Notes: generated from the sequence alone by a model not told the origin. A stretch of DNA of 17,437 nucleotides from an uncultured Bacilli bacterium (GCA_947626425.1 CANQRX010000018.1:1-17437), one strand, 5' to 3'; positions 6,918-13,752 are shown, counted from the stretch's first letter. A program made the numbers and translations.

Positions 6918-8114
6918 TCATTTTTCTAATAACCAATCTATAATATTTTTATGAATAATTCCCTCTTTTGAAAAATCAAAGTTATCCATCGATAATACAT
7001 ATTTAGGATAATTGTCTTTTATTTTTTGATAGGCATTGAATTCTCTTTCAATCACTTTTTCATCAGCAAGCAAATAAGTCACCTGAACATATATTTTTTC
7101 CTCAAACCTTGTTGCTATAAAATCAATCTCACCATTTTCTAAATTACCAATATTAACAAAGTAACCTCGAGCAATTAATTCGTTGTAAACAATATTTTCA
7201 AGACGGGCACCTATTTGTTCTTTTTTTCCTTCACTTAAAATGTTTGTAAATCCTAAATCAGTTAAATAGTATTTGTATTTTCCAGTTAAAATTCTTTTCC
7301 CACGGATGTCATATCTTTCAGCTTTGGATATTAAATTTGCCCTTAAAAGGTAATCTAAATAATTGTACAAAGTTTCTAAAGAAACAATCCTTGAAGTACT
7401 TTCAAAATATTTTTTTAAACTATCTGGGGAAAAAGTCTGCCCTGGATTAGTTAAAAGATAGACAACAATTCGGTTTAATAAATCAATATCTTTAATATTA
7501 AATCTTTTAACAATATCTTTAATAATAATTGAATCATATAAATCATTTAAATATGTTTTTTTAGAAATATCATCTAATTGCATAAATCGTTGAGGCATTC
7601 CTCCCCACTTAATATAATCTTTAAATGTTTCTTCTTGCTTGGTTTTATTTTCAATATTTAAAAGTTCGCAAACTTCTTTAAAAGTAAAGGGAGTTATTTT
7701 AAAACTAACATATCTTCCAGCAATATGAGTTGCTAAATCACTAGATAATAAATCACTATTAGAACCAGTTATAAAAATAGAAGTGTTTTGGGTTGTTCGA
7801 AGGGAATTTATTACTTTTTCCCAAGATTCGACATTTTGGATTTCATCTAGAAATAAATAATACTTTTTTTGGTCAACTATTTTTTCTTTAAGATAAGTAT
7901 GTAATTTTTTAGGATTCATAAGTTCTTCATAATCATAATCCTCAAAATTAAGATAAATAATGTGGTCGTCATCAACTTTGGTAGCTTTTATTTCTTTAAT
8001 AATTTGAGTTAAAACAACTGATTTACCCGAACGTCTAATTCCAATTAAGACCTTTATTAAGTCTTGATTATAAAATGGTCTTATTAACTTTAAATATCTT
8101 TCACGAATTACCAT
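6918..8114 (-). CDS. DUF4143-type AAA ATPase, copy 2
   Basis: This 398-residue paralogue of the downstream ATPase has Walker A GIRRSGKSV (25-33), Walker B YYLFLDEIQ (about 89-97) and sensor-like ITGSNSDLLSSDLATHIAGR. The winged-helix middle and the C-terminal DUF4143-like region (KYYLTDLGF, ENIVYNELIARGYFVNIG, GEIDFIATRFEEKIYVQV) follow. The ATG at 8112-8114 has an AAAGGA site and a consensus promoter. It ends in TGA, which is one of two pieces of evidence that TGA is a stop here. The two copies share their whole layout but are clearly diverged, so the duplication is old or they arrived separately. It probably binds and hydrolyses ATP; whether the nuclease-like fold cuts DNA is doubtful given the apparent lack of a catalytic Lys. 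The partner is unknown. Confidence 0.87.
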   Translation of the reverse strand: MVIRERYLKLIRPFYNQDLIKVLIGIRRSGKSVVLTQIIKEIKATKVDDDHIIYLNFEDYDYEELMNPKKLHTYLKEKIVDQKKYYLFLDEIQNVESWEKVINSLRTTQNTSIFITGSNSDLLSSDLATHIAGRYVSFKITPFTFKEVCELLNIENKTKQEETFKDYIKWGGMPQRFMQLDDISKKTYLNDLYDSIIIKDIVKRFNIKDIDLLNRIVVYLLTNPGQTFSPDSLKKYFESTSRIVSLETLYNYLDYLLRANLISKAERYDIRGKRILTGKYKYYLTDLGFTNILSEGKKEQIGARLENIVYNELIARGYFVNIGNLENGEIDFIATRFEEKIYVQVTYLLADEKVIEREFNAYQKIKDNYPKYVLSMDNFDFSKEGIIHKNIIDWLLEK

Positions 8115-8144
8115 AATAATTTTCCTTTCTTCTTATATATGCTT

Positions 8145-8173
8145 ATTATAATATGTCTTTTCTTTTTTGTCAA
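8145..8173 (-). promoter_or_regulatory. Consensus sigma-A promoter of ATPase copy 2
   Basis: On the minus strand TTGACA (8173-8168), a 17-base spacer and TATAAT (8150-8145) match the sigma-A consensus at all twelve positions, 30 bases upstream of the start codon. Such a strong promoter in front of a rarely expressed accessory ATPase suggests repression. Confidence 0.85.
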
Positions 8174-8199
8174 AAAATTACTCCATACTGTAATTTTTT
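8172..8199 (-). terminator. 10-bp inverted repeat: sortase terminator or operator
   Basis: AAAAAATTAC (8172-8181) and GTAATTTTTT (8190-8199) form a perfect 10-bp stem around an 8-base loop. Its T-rich arm makes it a plausible, GC-poor terminator for the sortase gene 54 bases upstream. It also abuts and overlaps by two bases the -35 of ATPase copy 2, so an operator role is equally possible. Confidence 0.5.
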
Positions 8200-8253
8200 T
8201 TGTTTTTTGATAAATTACTACTTTTAAAACGAAAAAATTGGCTATTTTAAAAT

Positions 8254-9102
8254 TTAATTTTGTTGTCTTTTAATTAACTTAGAATGAATAACAATTCGAC
8301 CTCCATGAGTATTTTGACAAGTTGAAAGGGTTAGAATTTTATCGTTTACGTCTACTTCGGTATTAACGGGAGCAATGTTTCTTTCTTTAATGGTATTGAG
8401 CCAAGCTTGTTTTTTTTCTGCGGTGAAAAAATTGGGAGTGAGATAATAATTTTCTCTTGTTGTGGTGTAAATGGCAAAGATTTGAAAAATCATATTTTCT
8501 TTTAAGGTTGATAAGTATATAACATAATTGTCTTTGTCAGCTTGCCAATCAGGTGTTAAAGCATATTTTAAGGTTCCAAACATAGTTCCATCTAACCTAG
8601 AATGGCCATAAATAACTGTATTATCAACTAAAGAATCAATGTTACTTCGATAATCCATATAAATCCAACCCGCTTTATTTTCACTTTTGTCAAAGGAATG
8701 TTCTAAATAATAATTGTTATCAACTGTCTTTACTACGGGATAATGGATATTAGTATTTTTAACTTGCAAAAAGCCAACGGTATCACTATTTTTAGATAAA
8801 AGATAGGAAAAATCAACATTTAAAAAAGGAAAAGTGGCATAGTAATAATAGTTGCTATTGGAGTCTATTGGGGAATTGACAAGTTCTTCATGACTTTGAT
8901 TTGTTTTTAATTTAATATTTTTGTCAATTTCTGTATTTATTTGTTTTATTTTGGAATTATCGTCATACCAATTTAATATAGTGTATAGTGAGAAGATAAT
9001 CAGACTAAGGCACATCATCATTAAAGAAATAAACAGTTTTTTATTACCCTTTTTGGGACATTTAGTCTTGTAGTATTCTTCGATAGTCATATATTTTTTC
9101 AA
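8254..9102 (-). CDS. srtB: Class B sortase
   Basis: The product (282 residues) has a short cytoplasmic N-terminus and one signal-anchor helix (about 23-45). An extracytoplasmic sortase domain follows, with the catalytic trio His in NTVIYGHS (about 167), Cys in TLSTC (about 262) and Arg in GRIVIHSKL (about 269). The features GFLQVKNTNIHYPV and EHSFDKSENKAGWIYMD are typical of class B enzymes. Sortases cleave a C-terminal sorting signal of secreted proteins and link them to cell wall peptidoglycan or to each other. The frame is open from a GTG at 9111, but that codon lies inside the GAGGTGA ribosome site. I therefore choose the TTG at 9100-9102; the ATG at 9088-9090 is further away. It is divergent from a gene encoding a protein with a sorting signal, its likely dedicated substrate. 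Confidence 0.88.
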   Translation of the reverse strand: MKKYMTIEEYYKTKCPKKGNKKLFISLMMMCLSLIIFSLYTILNWYDDNSKIKQINTEIDKNIKLKTNQSHEELVNSPIDSNSNYYYYATFPFLNVDFSYLLSKNSDTVGFLQVKNTNIHYPVVKTVDNNYYLEHSFDKSENKAGWIYMDYRSNIDSLVDNTVIYGHSRLDGTMFGTLKYALTPDWQADKDNYVIYLSTLKENMIFQIFAIYTTTRENYYLTPNFFTAEKKQAWLNTIKERNIAPVNTEVDVNDKILTLSTCQNTHGGRIVIHSKLIKRQQN

Positions 9103-9160
9103 TAAAATCACCTCAGATAAAGAATGACTAAATTATTTTTATGAGAAAAGGAGTTAATTT

Positions 9161-9820
9161 ATGAAAAAAACAATTTTTTTATCTTTCATTATTACAATGA
9201 TGTTTGGTTTTATTCCCATTACTTTAGCCGCGAGTAAATACGGAACTGTTAAAGATATAACTAAGGAAGCAGGTGATTCTTTAACTACTGGGGAAGGAGC
9301 AATAGAAACCAAAGGAAACACCACAACAATTCGGTATGAAGCAGCAACCTTTAAAATGTTGGAAGCTTCGGAAGAAACGGCCGATGGCGAAAGACCGGGT
9401 CCAGCCGCATGGATTGGCTTTGAAATTTCTGAACCAACTGATGATAGCGATTCTTCTTTTAAAGTGACAACTCCCGACAACAAAGTAACCGAAAATAAAA
9501 AAACAACTTTTCGTGATTATGTAGGAATAACCCCCGAAAATTTAAAAAAAGTGTTATTAAATGGAACCATGTTATCTTATAAATATGGCTTTGACTGGGA
9601 CGAAGATGGAACCAATGATCAGTTTGTGATCATCGAAGTAGATCCTGAAGAAATGACTTTAATTGATAGTAAAGGTAACGATAAAGTATGGACACCCGAA
9701 ATGGCAGAAGAAATTTTGGATGAACAAATACCAGATACATCGGATATAAGCTTAGTTTTCGTAATTAGTCTTATAATTGTTGGTAGTTTAGGATTTATTT
9801 ATTGTAAAAAAAGAGTTTAA
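9161..9820 (+). CDS. Sortase-anchored secreted protein with IPDTS sorting signal
   Basis: The 219-residue product has a signal peptide (MKK, hydrophobic 5-23, likely cut around LAA at 22-24), an acidic extracellular region, and a C-terminal sorting signal. That signal consists of IPDTS (190-194), a hydrophobic helix (about 196-214) and a positive tail CKKRV. IPDTS is neither LPxTG nor the NPQTN type best known for class B sortases, so it may define a local specificity matched to the neighbouring sortase. Within the body, DWDEDGTND (about 144-152) fits the D-x-D-x-D-G-x-x-D calcium-loop pattern. The start has an AAAAGGAG site at ideal distance. A terminator follows. The sequence is not otherwise recognised; a wall-linked adhesin, metal-binding or signalling role is inference. 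Confidence 0.82.
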   Translation: MKKTIFLSFIITMMFGFIPITLAASKYGTVKDITKEAGDSLTTGEGAIETKGNTTTIRYEAATFKMLEASEETADGERPGPAAWIGFEISEPTDDSDSSFKVTTPDNKVTENKKTTFRDYVGITPENLKKVLLNGTMLSYKYGFDWDEDGTNDQFVIIEVDPEEMTLIDSKGNDKVWTPEMAEEILDEQIPDTSDISLVFVISLIIVGSLGFIYCKKRV

Positions 9821-9855
9821 GTTTATTTTCAAAATTTAAAAAAACATCTTTAACC

Positions 9856-9890
9856 AAAAGAACTTTTTAGCAACTAAGAGTTCTTTTTTT
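9856..9890 (+). terminator. Terminator of the sortase-substrate gene
   Basis: AAAAGAACT (9856-9864) pairs with AGTTCTTTT (9879-9887), with an inner TTAG/CTAA helix around CAA, followed by Ts to 9890. It lies 36 bases after the stop codon. Confidence 0.85.
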
Positions 9891-9917
9891 GATTGAAAAA
9901 TTATTCTTTTTAGTAAA

Positions 9918-9948
9918 CAAAAAATACCTTTTAAACAAAGATATTTTT
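9918..9948 (-). terminator. Possible terminator of the sigma/partner operon
   Basis: AAAAATA and CTTT pair with TATTTTT and AAAG with one mismatch between them, 7 bases after the stop of the partner gene. The stem is GC-poor and U-rich at its 3' side, so this is a weak call. Confidence 0.4.
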
Positions 9949-9955
9949 CATTAAT

Positions 9956-10447
9956 TTAGTTACTGTCTTTTAAATAATCATCAAAATGTTTACCGTTAGT
10001 TACACCTGTAATATGAAAACCGGCAAAATGATTGTTTTCATCATAGAATATCTCAATGTCTTCAAATTCAGTATCTATTGGATAACATATCGTACTTTCA
10101 TTTCCATCATAATCTTTAGTTGGCAAATATTTTACGCACTTTTCTTTTTCCGTAGTAACATATTTTCCCTCACATTTACTATAAATTTTTTGCGATGGAA
10201 CTTCGTATATATCCGCGGTTGTTTCTTGATTATTTACTTTAATAATTTTATTAACCAATTTTACTATTCCATTGTTCGTCGCCGCATTAACGGTAAATGT
10301 GCCAATAGTTAGTATTAAAACAATACATAACGTTGTCAAAAAAGATTGTTGAATTCGTCTTTTTTGCAAATTTTCTTCTTGAAAATTATAATAACCAATT
10401 TTATTATTAGTCTTATTTTTTATCCTTTCAATATCAATATTTTTCAT
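9956..10447 (-). CDS. Single-pass membrane protein, probable anti-sigma factor
   Basis: This 163-residue protein has about 33 charged cytoplasmic residues, one membrane helix (about 35-55, SFLTTLCIVLILTIGTFTV) and an extracellular domain of about 108 residues with three Cys (KCEGK, EKCVK, TICYP). It is encoded directly after an ECF sigma factor, overlaps it by 14 bases, and has a strong AAAGGAGG site inside the sigma gene, so the two are translationally coupled. That layout is the usual one for a membrane anti-sigma factor that holds the sigma until an envelope signal triggers release. I do not recognise a named anti-sigma domain, and the cytoplasmic part is short and lacks an obvious zinc anti-sigma (HxxxCxxC) motif. 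The role is inferred from context. The odd number of extracellular Cys could matter for redox or disulfide sensing. Confidence 0.65.
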   Translation of the reverse strand: MKNIDIERIKNKTNNKIGYYNFQEENLQKRRIQQSFLTTLCIVLILTIGTFTVNAATNNGIVKLVNKIIKVNNQETTADIYEVPSQKIYSKCEGKYVTTEKEKCVKYLPTKDYDGNESTICYPIDTEFEDIEIFYDENNHFAGFHITGVTNGKHFDDYLKDSN

Positions 10448-10943
10448 TAATAGCCTCCTTTAATTTTTTTCTTAATCTAAATAAATTCATTTTAATAGCA
10501 CTTAAAGATTTTTTTTTGATTTTGGCGATTTCTTTTATTTTATAGCCATCTATGTAATATAAATTAAAAATTTCTTGTTCTTCGGTTGGTAATTTAGCTA
10601 ACATTCTATCTAAATCAATCTTGTTTTCAAAATTAATTTCATAACCTGTGAATCGCTCATCGTAAAGAACAAAATTTTTAGTTGCTTTTATTTTTTTATA
10701 AGCGACATTTTTAGCAATGGTTCCTAAATAAGATTTCAAATCGGTTTGGATATTGTCTTGATATTTCCAAAGAAGGAAAAAAGTGTCAGATAATAATTCT
10801 TCTTTATCTTGATACGGTAACGACTTGCCAACGATATTATCAATAATCTTATAAACATAATTACTGTAACAATCAATAATTTCATCTATGTTAACTTTTG
10901 GGTGATTAGTTGTAATGTTATCACTTCCTTTGAATCGATTCAT
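10434..10943 (-). CDS. ECF-type RNA polymerase sigma factor
   Basis: The 169-residue product has only regions 2 and 4. Region 2 (about 22-90) includes DCYSNYVYKII, EELLSDTFFLLW and LKSYLGTIAKNVAYKKI. Region 4 (about 114-165) includes LPTEEQEIFNLYYIDGYKIKEIAKIKKKSLSAIKMNLFRLRKKL, with a helix-turn-helix. This is the sigma-70 ECF layout, and it is followed by a coupled membrane partner. The ATG at 10941-10943 has no recognisable Shine-Dalgarno site. An AAAGGAAG site lies inside the first codons, but no ATG, GTG or TTG follows it at a useful distance. A candidate promoter -10 lies only six bases upstream of the ATG, so translation may be leaderless. The gene is divergent from the ThyX-like gene. 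The genes it controls are unknown; autoregulation is likely by analogy with other ECF factors. Confidence 0.85.
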   Translation of the reverse strand: MNRFKGSDNITTNHPKVNIDEIIDCYSNYVYKIIDNIVGKSLPYQDKEELLSDTFFLLWKYQDNIQTDLKSYLGTIAKNVAYKKIKATKNFVLYDERFTGYEINFENKIDLDRMLAKLPTEEQEIFNLYYIDGYKIKEIAKIKKKSLSAIKMNLFRLRKKLKEAINEKY

Positions 10944-10948
10944 AATTA

Positions 10949-10976
10949 AAGATACTTATTTTTCAAAAAAGGTCAC
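10949..10976 (-). promoter_or_regulatory. Candidate ECF-type autoregulated promoter
   Basis: On the minus strand GTGACC (10976-10971), a 16-base spacer that begins with a T run, and TATCTT (10954-10949) precede the sigma gene. The spacing and the AC-containing -35 fit ECF promoters better than sigma-A promoters. This is a guess from one site; the same motif should be sought genome-wide. Confidence 0.35.
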
Positions 10977-11006
10977 ATTTATCGAAAAAAATTATTTGCA
11001 ACTCAA

Positions 11007-11036
11007 TTTACTAACCAGTAGTATATGTGTTATAAT
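11007..11036 (+). promoter_or_regulatory. Promoter of the ThyX-like gene
   Basis: TTTACT (11007-11012), an 18-base spacer and TATAAT (11031-11036), preceded by TGT as an extended -10, lie 44 bases before the start codon. The AGGAGG site at 11069-11074 gives strong translation. Confidence 0.75.
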
Positions 11037-11079
11037 CGGTATGAAAAGGGATAAAAAGGGAAAATATTAGGAGGACAAA

Positions 11080-12267
11080 ATGAAAAAAGCAAAAATTAAA
11101 GTTAATATTTTACCTAATCTTTATTTAAATGAGGATGGAACGTTTGCCAAAGAGGCGGCAGTTAAATCGTTTAAATTAGATAGTGTTAATTCAAATACTG
11201 AAAGACTTGAACAGGCCCAAAATATTGAAGGAAAAAATGACGATTGGGTTAATATGGCTTTAAATGAGCAAAATATTTATGACCATATTTTAATAAGTTT
11301 TAATTTCCAAAATATCCCGAAAATTTTAGCAATGGTCCTAAGTAATGAACAAACTTATTATGAAAGCAAAAAATCAGAAATACATGCACATATGCAAAAT
11401 TCAGCAATGAATGAATCTGAAAAAATACTATATAATCAATGGATTAATGTATTTAAAATTAAAATTAAAGAAAAGTACGGACATATTTATGATGATTCTG
11501 AAATTCAAAGCCTTGCTCAAAAAAATGCTCAATATTTATTAAGTGTCTTTATACCAACTCAAATGATTTACTCTACTTCTTTAAGACAAATTAATAATTT
11601 GGCTTCTGAAATGTTAGATTATATCGAAGAAGCTGATTGGTATAACACTTTTGAAAGAGAACTAGCATATTCGATGAAAGATTTTATTTACGAACTTGAA
11701 CGGCTTAATGTTATTGATAAAAGTTTAATGAAAAACGAAAATAAGCAAAAATTATCTTTGTTTGGTAAAAATTTAGACAAAAAAGAAGATTATTTTGGCG
11801 ATGTTTATTCTACTTCTTATACAGGTTCTTTCGCCCAACTGGAGGAAGCCTTAAAACATGGAAGCATTAGTTATCAAATGGAAACATTAGATGACCAAAA
11901 GTTTTTTATCCCACCTATTATTGCACATTGTTCATGGTTAGTTGATGAATGGCTTTCCGATATGAAAAAAGCCAAACAATTAGGCCTATGTCCACAAGGA
12001 GAACTTGTTAAAATTAGGGAAAGAGGAAAATATGATGATTTTATTTTTAAATGCCAAGAGAATTTATCTTCTAATACACAGCTGGAAATGATGTTACAAA
12101 CAAAAGAAACTTTAATGGCATATAAAAACGCATTAGATGAATTTTATAATCCGCTTGCTGACAATATCAAAAATTATTTTAATGAAGCAATGTGTAGATT
12201 TTCTTATTTTAATTGTTTGTCAGACGTCAATTTTAAAAATGGCAAATCCTTAACTAGAAAGATATAG
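11080..12267 (+). CDS. ThyX-like protein lacking the flavin/dUMP signature (probable pseudoenzyme)
   Basis: I place this 395-residue protein with a long ThyX-like (FAD-dependent thymidylate synthase family) subgroup of Bacillota. The basis is the N-terminal ILPNLYLNEDGTFAKEAA, the blocks NIYDHILISFNFQNIPKILAMVLSNE (65-90) and FIPTQMIYSTSLRQINNLASEML (157-179), KLSLFGKNL, and the C-terminal CPQGELVKI-RERGKYDDF and QLEMMLQTKETL. As I remember the active members, they carry NNGHHSV before DH, a Ser/Arg-rich segment after the NE motif, and an RHR-T/S block. Here these read LNEQNIYDH, YYESKKSEIHAHM and ALKHGSISYQM (257-267), so the usual nucleotide- and flavin-binding residues are gone while the scaffold is kept. 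Past the stop, the alternative frame from 12261 continues DIEIKNLDEVKVLRSS, which suggests a lost C-terminal tail. Strong promoter, RBS and terminator argue that it is expressed. A new, non-catalytic function is inference. Confidence 0.65.
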   Translation: MKKAKIKVNILPNLYLNEDGTFAKEAAVKSFKLDSVNSNTERLEQAQNIEGKNDDWVNMALNEQNIYDHILISFNFQNIPKILAMVLSNEQTYYESKKSEIHAHMQNSAMNESEKILYNQWINVFKIKIKEKYGHIYDDSEIQSLAQKNAQYLLSVFIPTQMIYSTSLRQINNLASEMLDYIEEADWYNTFERELAYSMKDFIYELERLNVIDKSLMKNENKQKLSLFGKNLDKKEDYFGDVYSTSYTGSFAQLEEALKHGSISYQMETLDDQKFFIPPIIAHCSWLVDEWLSDMKKAKQLGLCPQGELVKIRERGKYDDFIFKCQENLSSNTQLEMMLQTKETLMAYKNALDEFYNPLADNIKNYFNEAMCRFSYFNCLSDVNFKNGKSLTRKI

Positions 12268-12309
12268 AAATTAAAAATTTAGATGAAGTCAAAGTTTTAA
12301 GATCTAGTT
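12261..12309 (+). pseudogene. Out-of-frame C-terminal tail of the ThyX-like gene
   Basis: After the TAG at 12265-12267, the frame beginning at 12261 reads DIEIKNLDEVKVLRSS and remains open to 12359. One missing base in the AAA at 12258-12260 would join it to SLTR of the upstream protein. The fit to a natural ThyX-like end is from memory, so this is tentative. Confidence 0.4.
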
Positions 12310-12322
12310 TTTTTGCCAAGAT

Positions 12323-12368
12323 AAAACTTCTAATCCCAAAATTAAATAAGGAAAATTAGAAGTTTTTT
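12323..12368 (+). terminator. Terminator of the ThyX-like gene
   Basis: AAAACTTCTAAT (12323-12334) and ATTAGAAGTTTT (12355-12366) form a perfect 12-bp stem with a 20-base loop, followed by Ts to 12368. Confidence 0.85.
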
Positions 12369-12456
12369 ATGTCCAAACTTATTTTCCTAACATTGAAAAA
12401 ATTTTAATAGGATAAATGATTTAAAAATAAAATTAATAATTTAGAATAAAAACTAT

Positions 12457-13137
12457 TTATTGCTTATTGCTTAATTTAAACCCAAAAATAATACCTATTA
12501 CAGAACATACTAAATACATTAAATAATCATAATTATAAAAATCACCATCTAGTATGCTTAATAATATATTTATCAGTAAAATGACTAGTATTAGAGAATT
12601 TAAAACTATTAAAATTATTTTGCAATTCTTTTTATAGAGAATAAAATTTATTATAAATAAAATACTATAAATGACATATTCAAATGCGTATATTTTTAAT
12701 AAATTCCAAGGTTCAATAAATAAATTTGTTTGGTCGATAGTGCTTAGATTAGCTAAATTTAAACAATTTTCTAAATTGGTATTAGCATAAATACCAGCCA
12801 TTAAAGCTGATAAACTAACATATCCAGCCCATAGAAAAAATATCATTGGTAAGATTAATATTATGCCTATTAACATAGCTTTTAAAATTGAATTTTTAGT
12901 ATTTTTAGTTTGATAAATATTATTAATTTCTTGATTGTTATTAGGTAAACCTATTAAACTATCTACTGAACAATTAAGGGCTTTAGCAAGCAATATTAAT
13001 GTTTCAATATTAGGAATGTTACGGTTAGTTTCATAACTGCTAATAGTTTTGGTCGAAACATTCAGTATATTAGCTAACTCTTCTTGAGTTAAATTTTTAT
13101 TTTTTCGTAATGTTGCAATATTATTTCCAATATCCAT
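12457..13137 (-). CDS. XRE-family regulator with C-terminal membrane domain
   Basis: The product (226 residues) has an N-terminal XRE/HTH_3 domain (about 4-60: IATLRKNKNLTQEELA, then STKTISSYETNRNIPNIETL, ending SVDSLIGL), a short linker, and four predicted membrane helices. The helices fall in ILKAMLIGIILILPMIFFLWAGY plus the following segment, YAFEYVIYSILFIINFILY, IILIVLNSLILVILLINILL and YLMYLVCSVIGIIFGF. It is a membrane-tethered DNA-binding protein, a layout known for regulators that sense envelope or small-molecule signals. An in-frame ATG at 13161 overlaps a -10 (TATCAT at 13160-13165) and lacks an RBS. The GAGGT site fits the ATG at 13135-13137, so I choose that one. Being divergent from the small acidic gene, it may regulate it through the shared 95-base region. 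Confidence 0.85.
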   Translation of the reverse strand: MDIGNNIATLRKNKNLTQEELANILNVSTKTISSYETNRNIPNIETLILLAKALNCSVDSLIGLPNNNQEINNIYQTKNTKNSILKAMLIGIILILPMIFFLWAGYVSLSALMAGIYANTNLENCLNLANLSTIDQTNLFIEPWNLLKIYAFEYVIYSILFIINFILYKKNCKIILIVLNSLILVILLINILLSILDGDFYNYDYLMYLVCSVIGIIFGFKLSNKQ

Positions 13138-13159
13138 ACTTTTACCTCTTTCATATTCC

Positions 13160-13212
13160 ATGATAGCACACTTTCGGTGATTTTTGACTTTTATTTAACA
13201 ATTTAGTAAACT
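13160..13212. promoter_or_regulatory. Divergent promoter region between the XRE gene and the acidic-protein gene
   Basis: Rightward: TTGACT (13184-13189), 17 bases, TAAACT (13207-13212), 20 bases before the start codon. Leftward: extended -10 TGCTATCAT (13168-13160, minus strand). The promoters are back to back and share a CAC-N5-GTG half-palindrome (about 13169-13179) that could bind the XRE protein; that binding is inference. Confidence 0.6.
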
Positions 13213-13232
13213 ATTACTATGGAGGTAAAGAA

Positions 13233-13694
13233 ATGAAACTATTTGAAATTTTTAAAAAGAAAAAAGCTAAAAATAAAGAAGATGTTAAAAAAAGTGATGA
13301 AGAAATATTTAATGAATTTTGGAACACTTTAGTTCCTAAGAATGGTGTTCCTGACAGTGCCCAAGGTCAAGCAATTTTAATCGCCGGAACTATAAATAAA
13401 GAAATATGGGAAAACAACAGTTCTAACTGGGATGATAAACATCGAAAAATGTTAAGGCTTTTTCCGCGTTATTTAGAAATGGGTAATGCATTTGATAAAG
13501 AAGATGTTGAATCAGCCGAGATTTTAGTTAATTTGTTACAAGATGGCCATGATGTATTGGATACAGTCAACAATAAAGGTAAATTGTGTGAGGTTTTATG
13601 CTCTTGTGCGGCAACTTGGGTTCAAATTAATCCTGATAAATTACCACCGTTAGAAGATGATTGTTTTGGTGAAAATGATGAGGAAGAGGAATAA
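13233..13694 (+). CDS. Small acidic protein of unknown function
   Basis: The 153-residue protein begins with a basic stretch (about 8-20, KKKKAKNKEDVKK) and ends in a very acidic tail (ENDEEEE). In between is a compact region, FWNTLVPKNGVPDSAQGQAILIAGTINKEI, then NWDDKHRKMLRLFPRYLEMGN, and late Cys residues (KLCEVLCSCAATW). It has no signal peptide or membrane helix, so it is cytoplasmic. I do not recognise a named domain; the VP-x-x-G plus QGQ-x-I-x-x-AG pattern gives an impression of a conserved family of unknown function, possibly immunity-protein-like, but I cannot support that. The TGGAGG site and sigma-A promoter are good, and a terminator follows, so it is a monocistronic, expressed gene divergent from a membrane XRE regulator. 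Confidence 0.75.
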   Translation: MKLFEIFKKKKAKNKEDVKKSDEEIFNEFWNTLVPKNGVPDSAQGQAILIAGTINKEIWENNSSNWDDKHRKMLRLFPRYLEMGNAFDKEDVESAEILVNLLQDGHDVLDTVNNKGKLCEVLCSCAATWVQINPDKLPPLEDDCFGENDEEEE

Positions 13695-13726
13695 AAACTG
13701 TTCTAAAATTAGGCAGCTTGGACTAG

Positions 13727-13752
13727 CTAGAATTATAATATTCTAGTTTTTT
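13727..13752 (+). terminator. Terminator of the acidic-protein gene
   Basis: CTAGAAT (13727-13733) pairs with ATTCTAG (13740-13746) around a 6-base loop and is followed by six Ts (13747-13752), 33 bases after the stop. Confidence 0.8.

Noticed and set aside
6918..6920. Mycoplasma-type code with TGA as Trp
   Set aside because: Intact genes end in TGA here and at 16460-16462 at their expected family lengths, and Trp is encoded by TGG.
9109..9111. GTG at 9111 as the sortase start
   Set aside because: It lies within the GAGGTGA ribosome site; the TTG at 9102 sits at a workable distance from it.
9154..9483. Minus-strand open frame inside the sortase-substrate gene
   Set aside because: The opposite strand has signal peptide, sorting signal, RBS and terminator; this frame has none of these.
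9986..10312. Plus-strand open frame opposite the anti-sigma-like gene
   Set aside because: No RBS or promoter, and the minus-strand gene has an excellent RBS and operon context.
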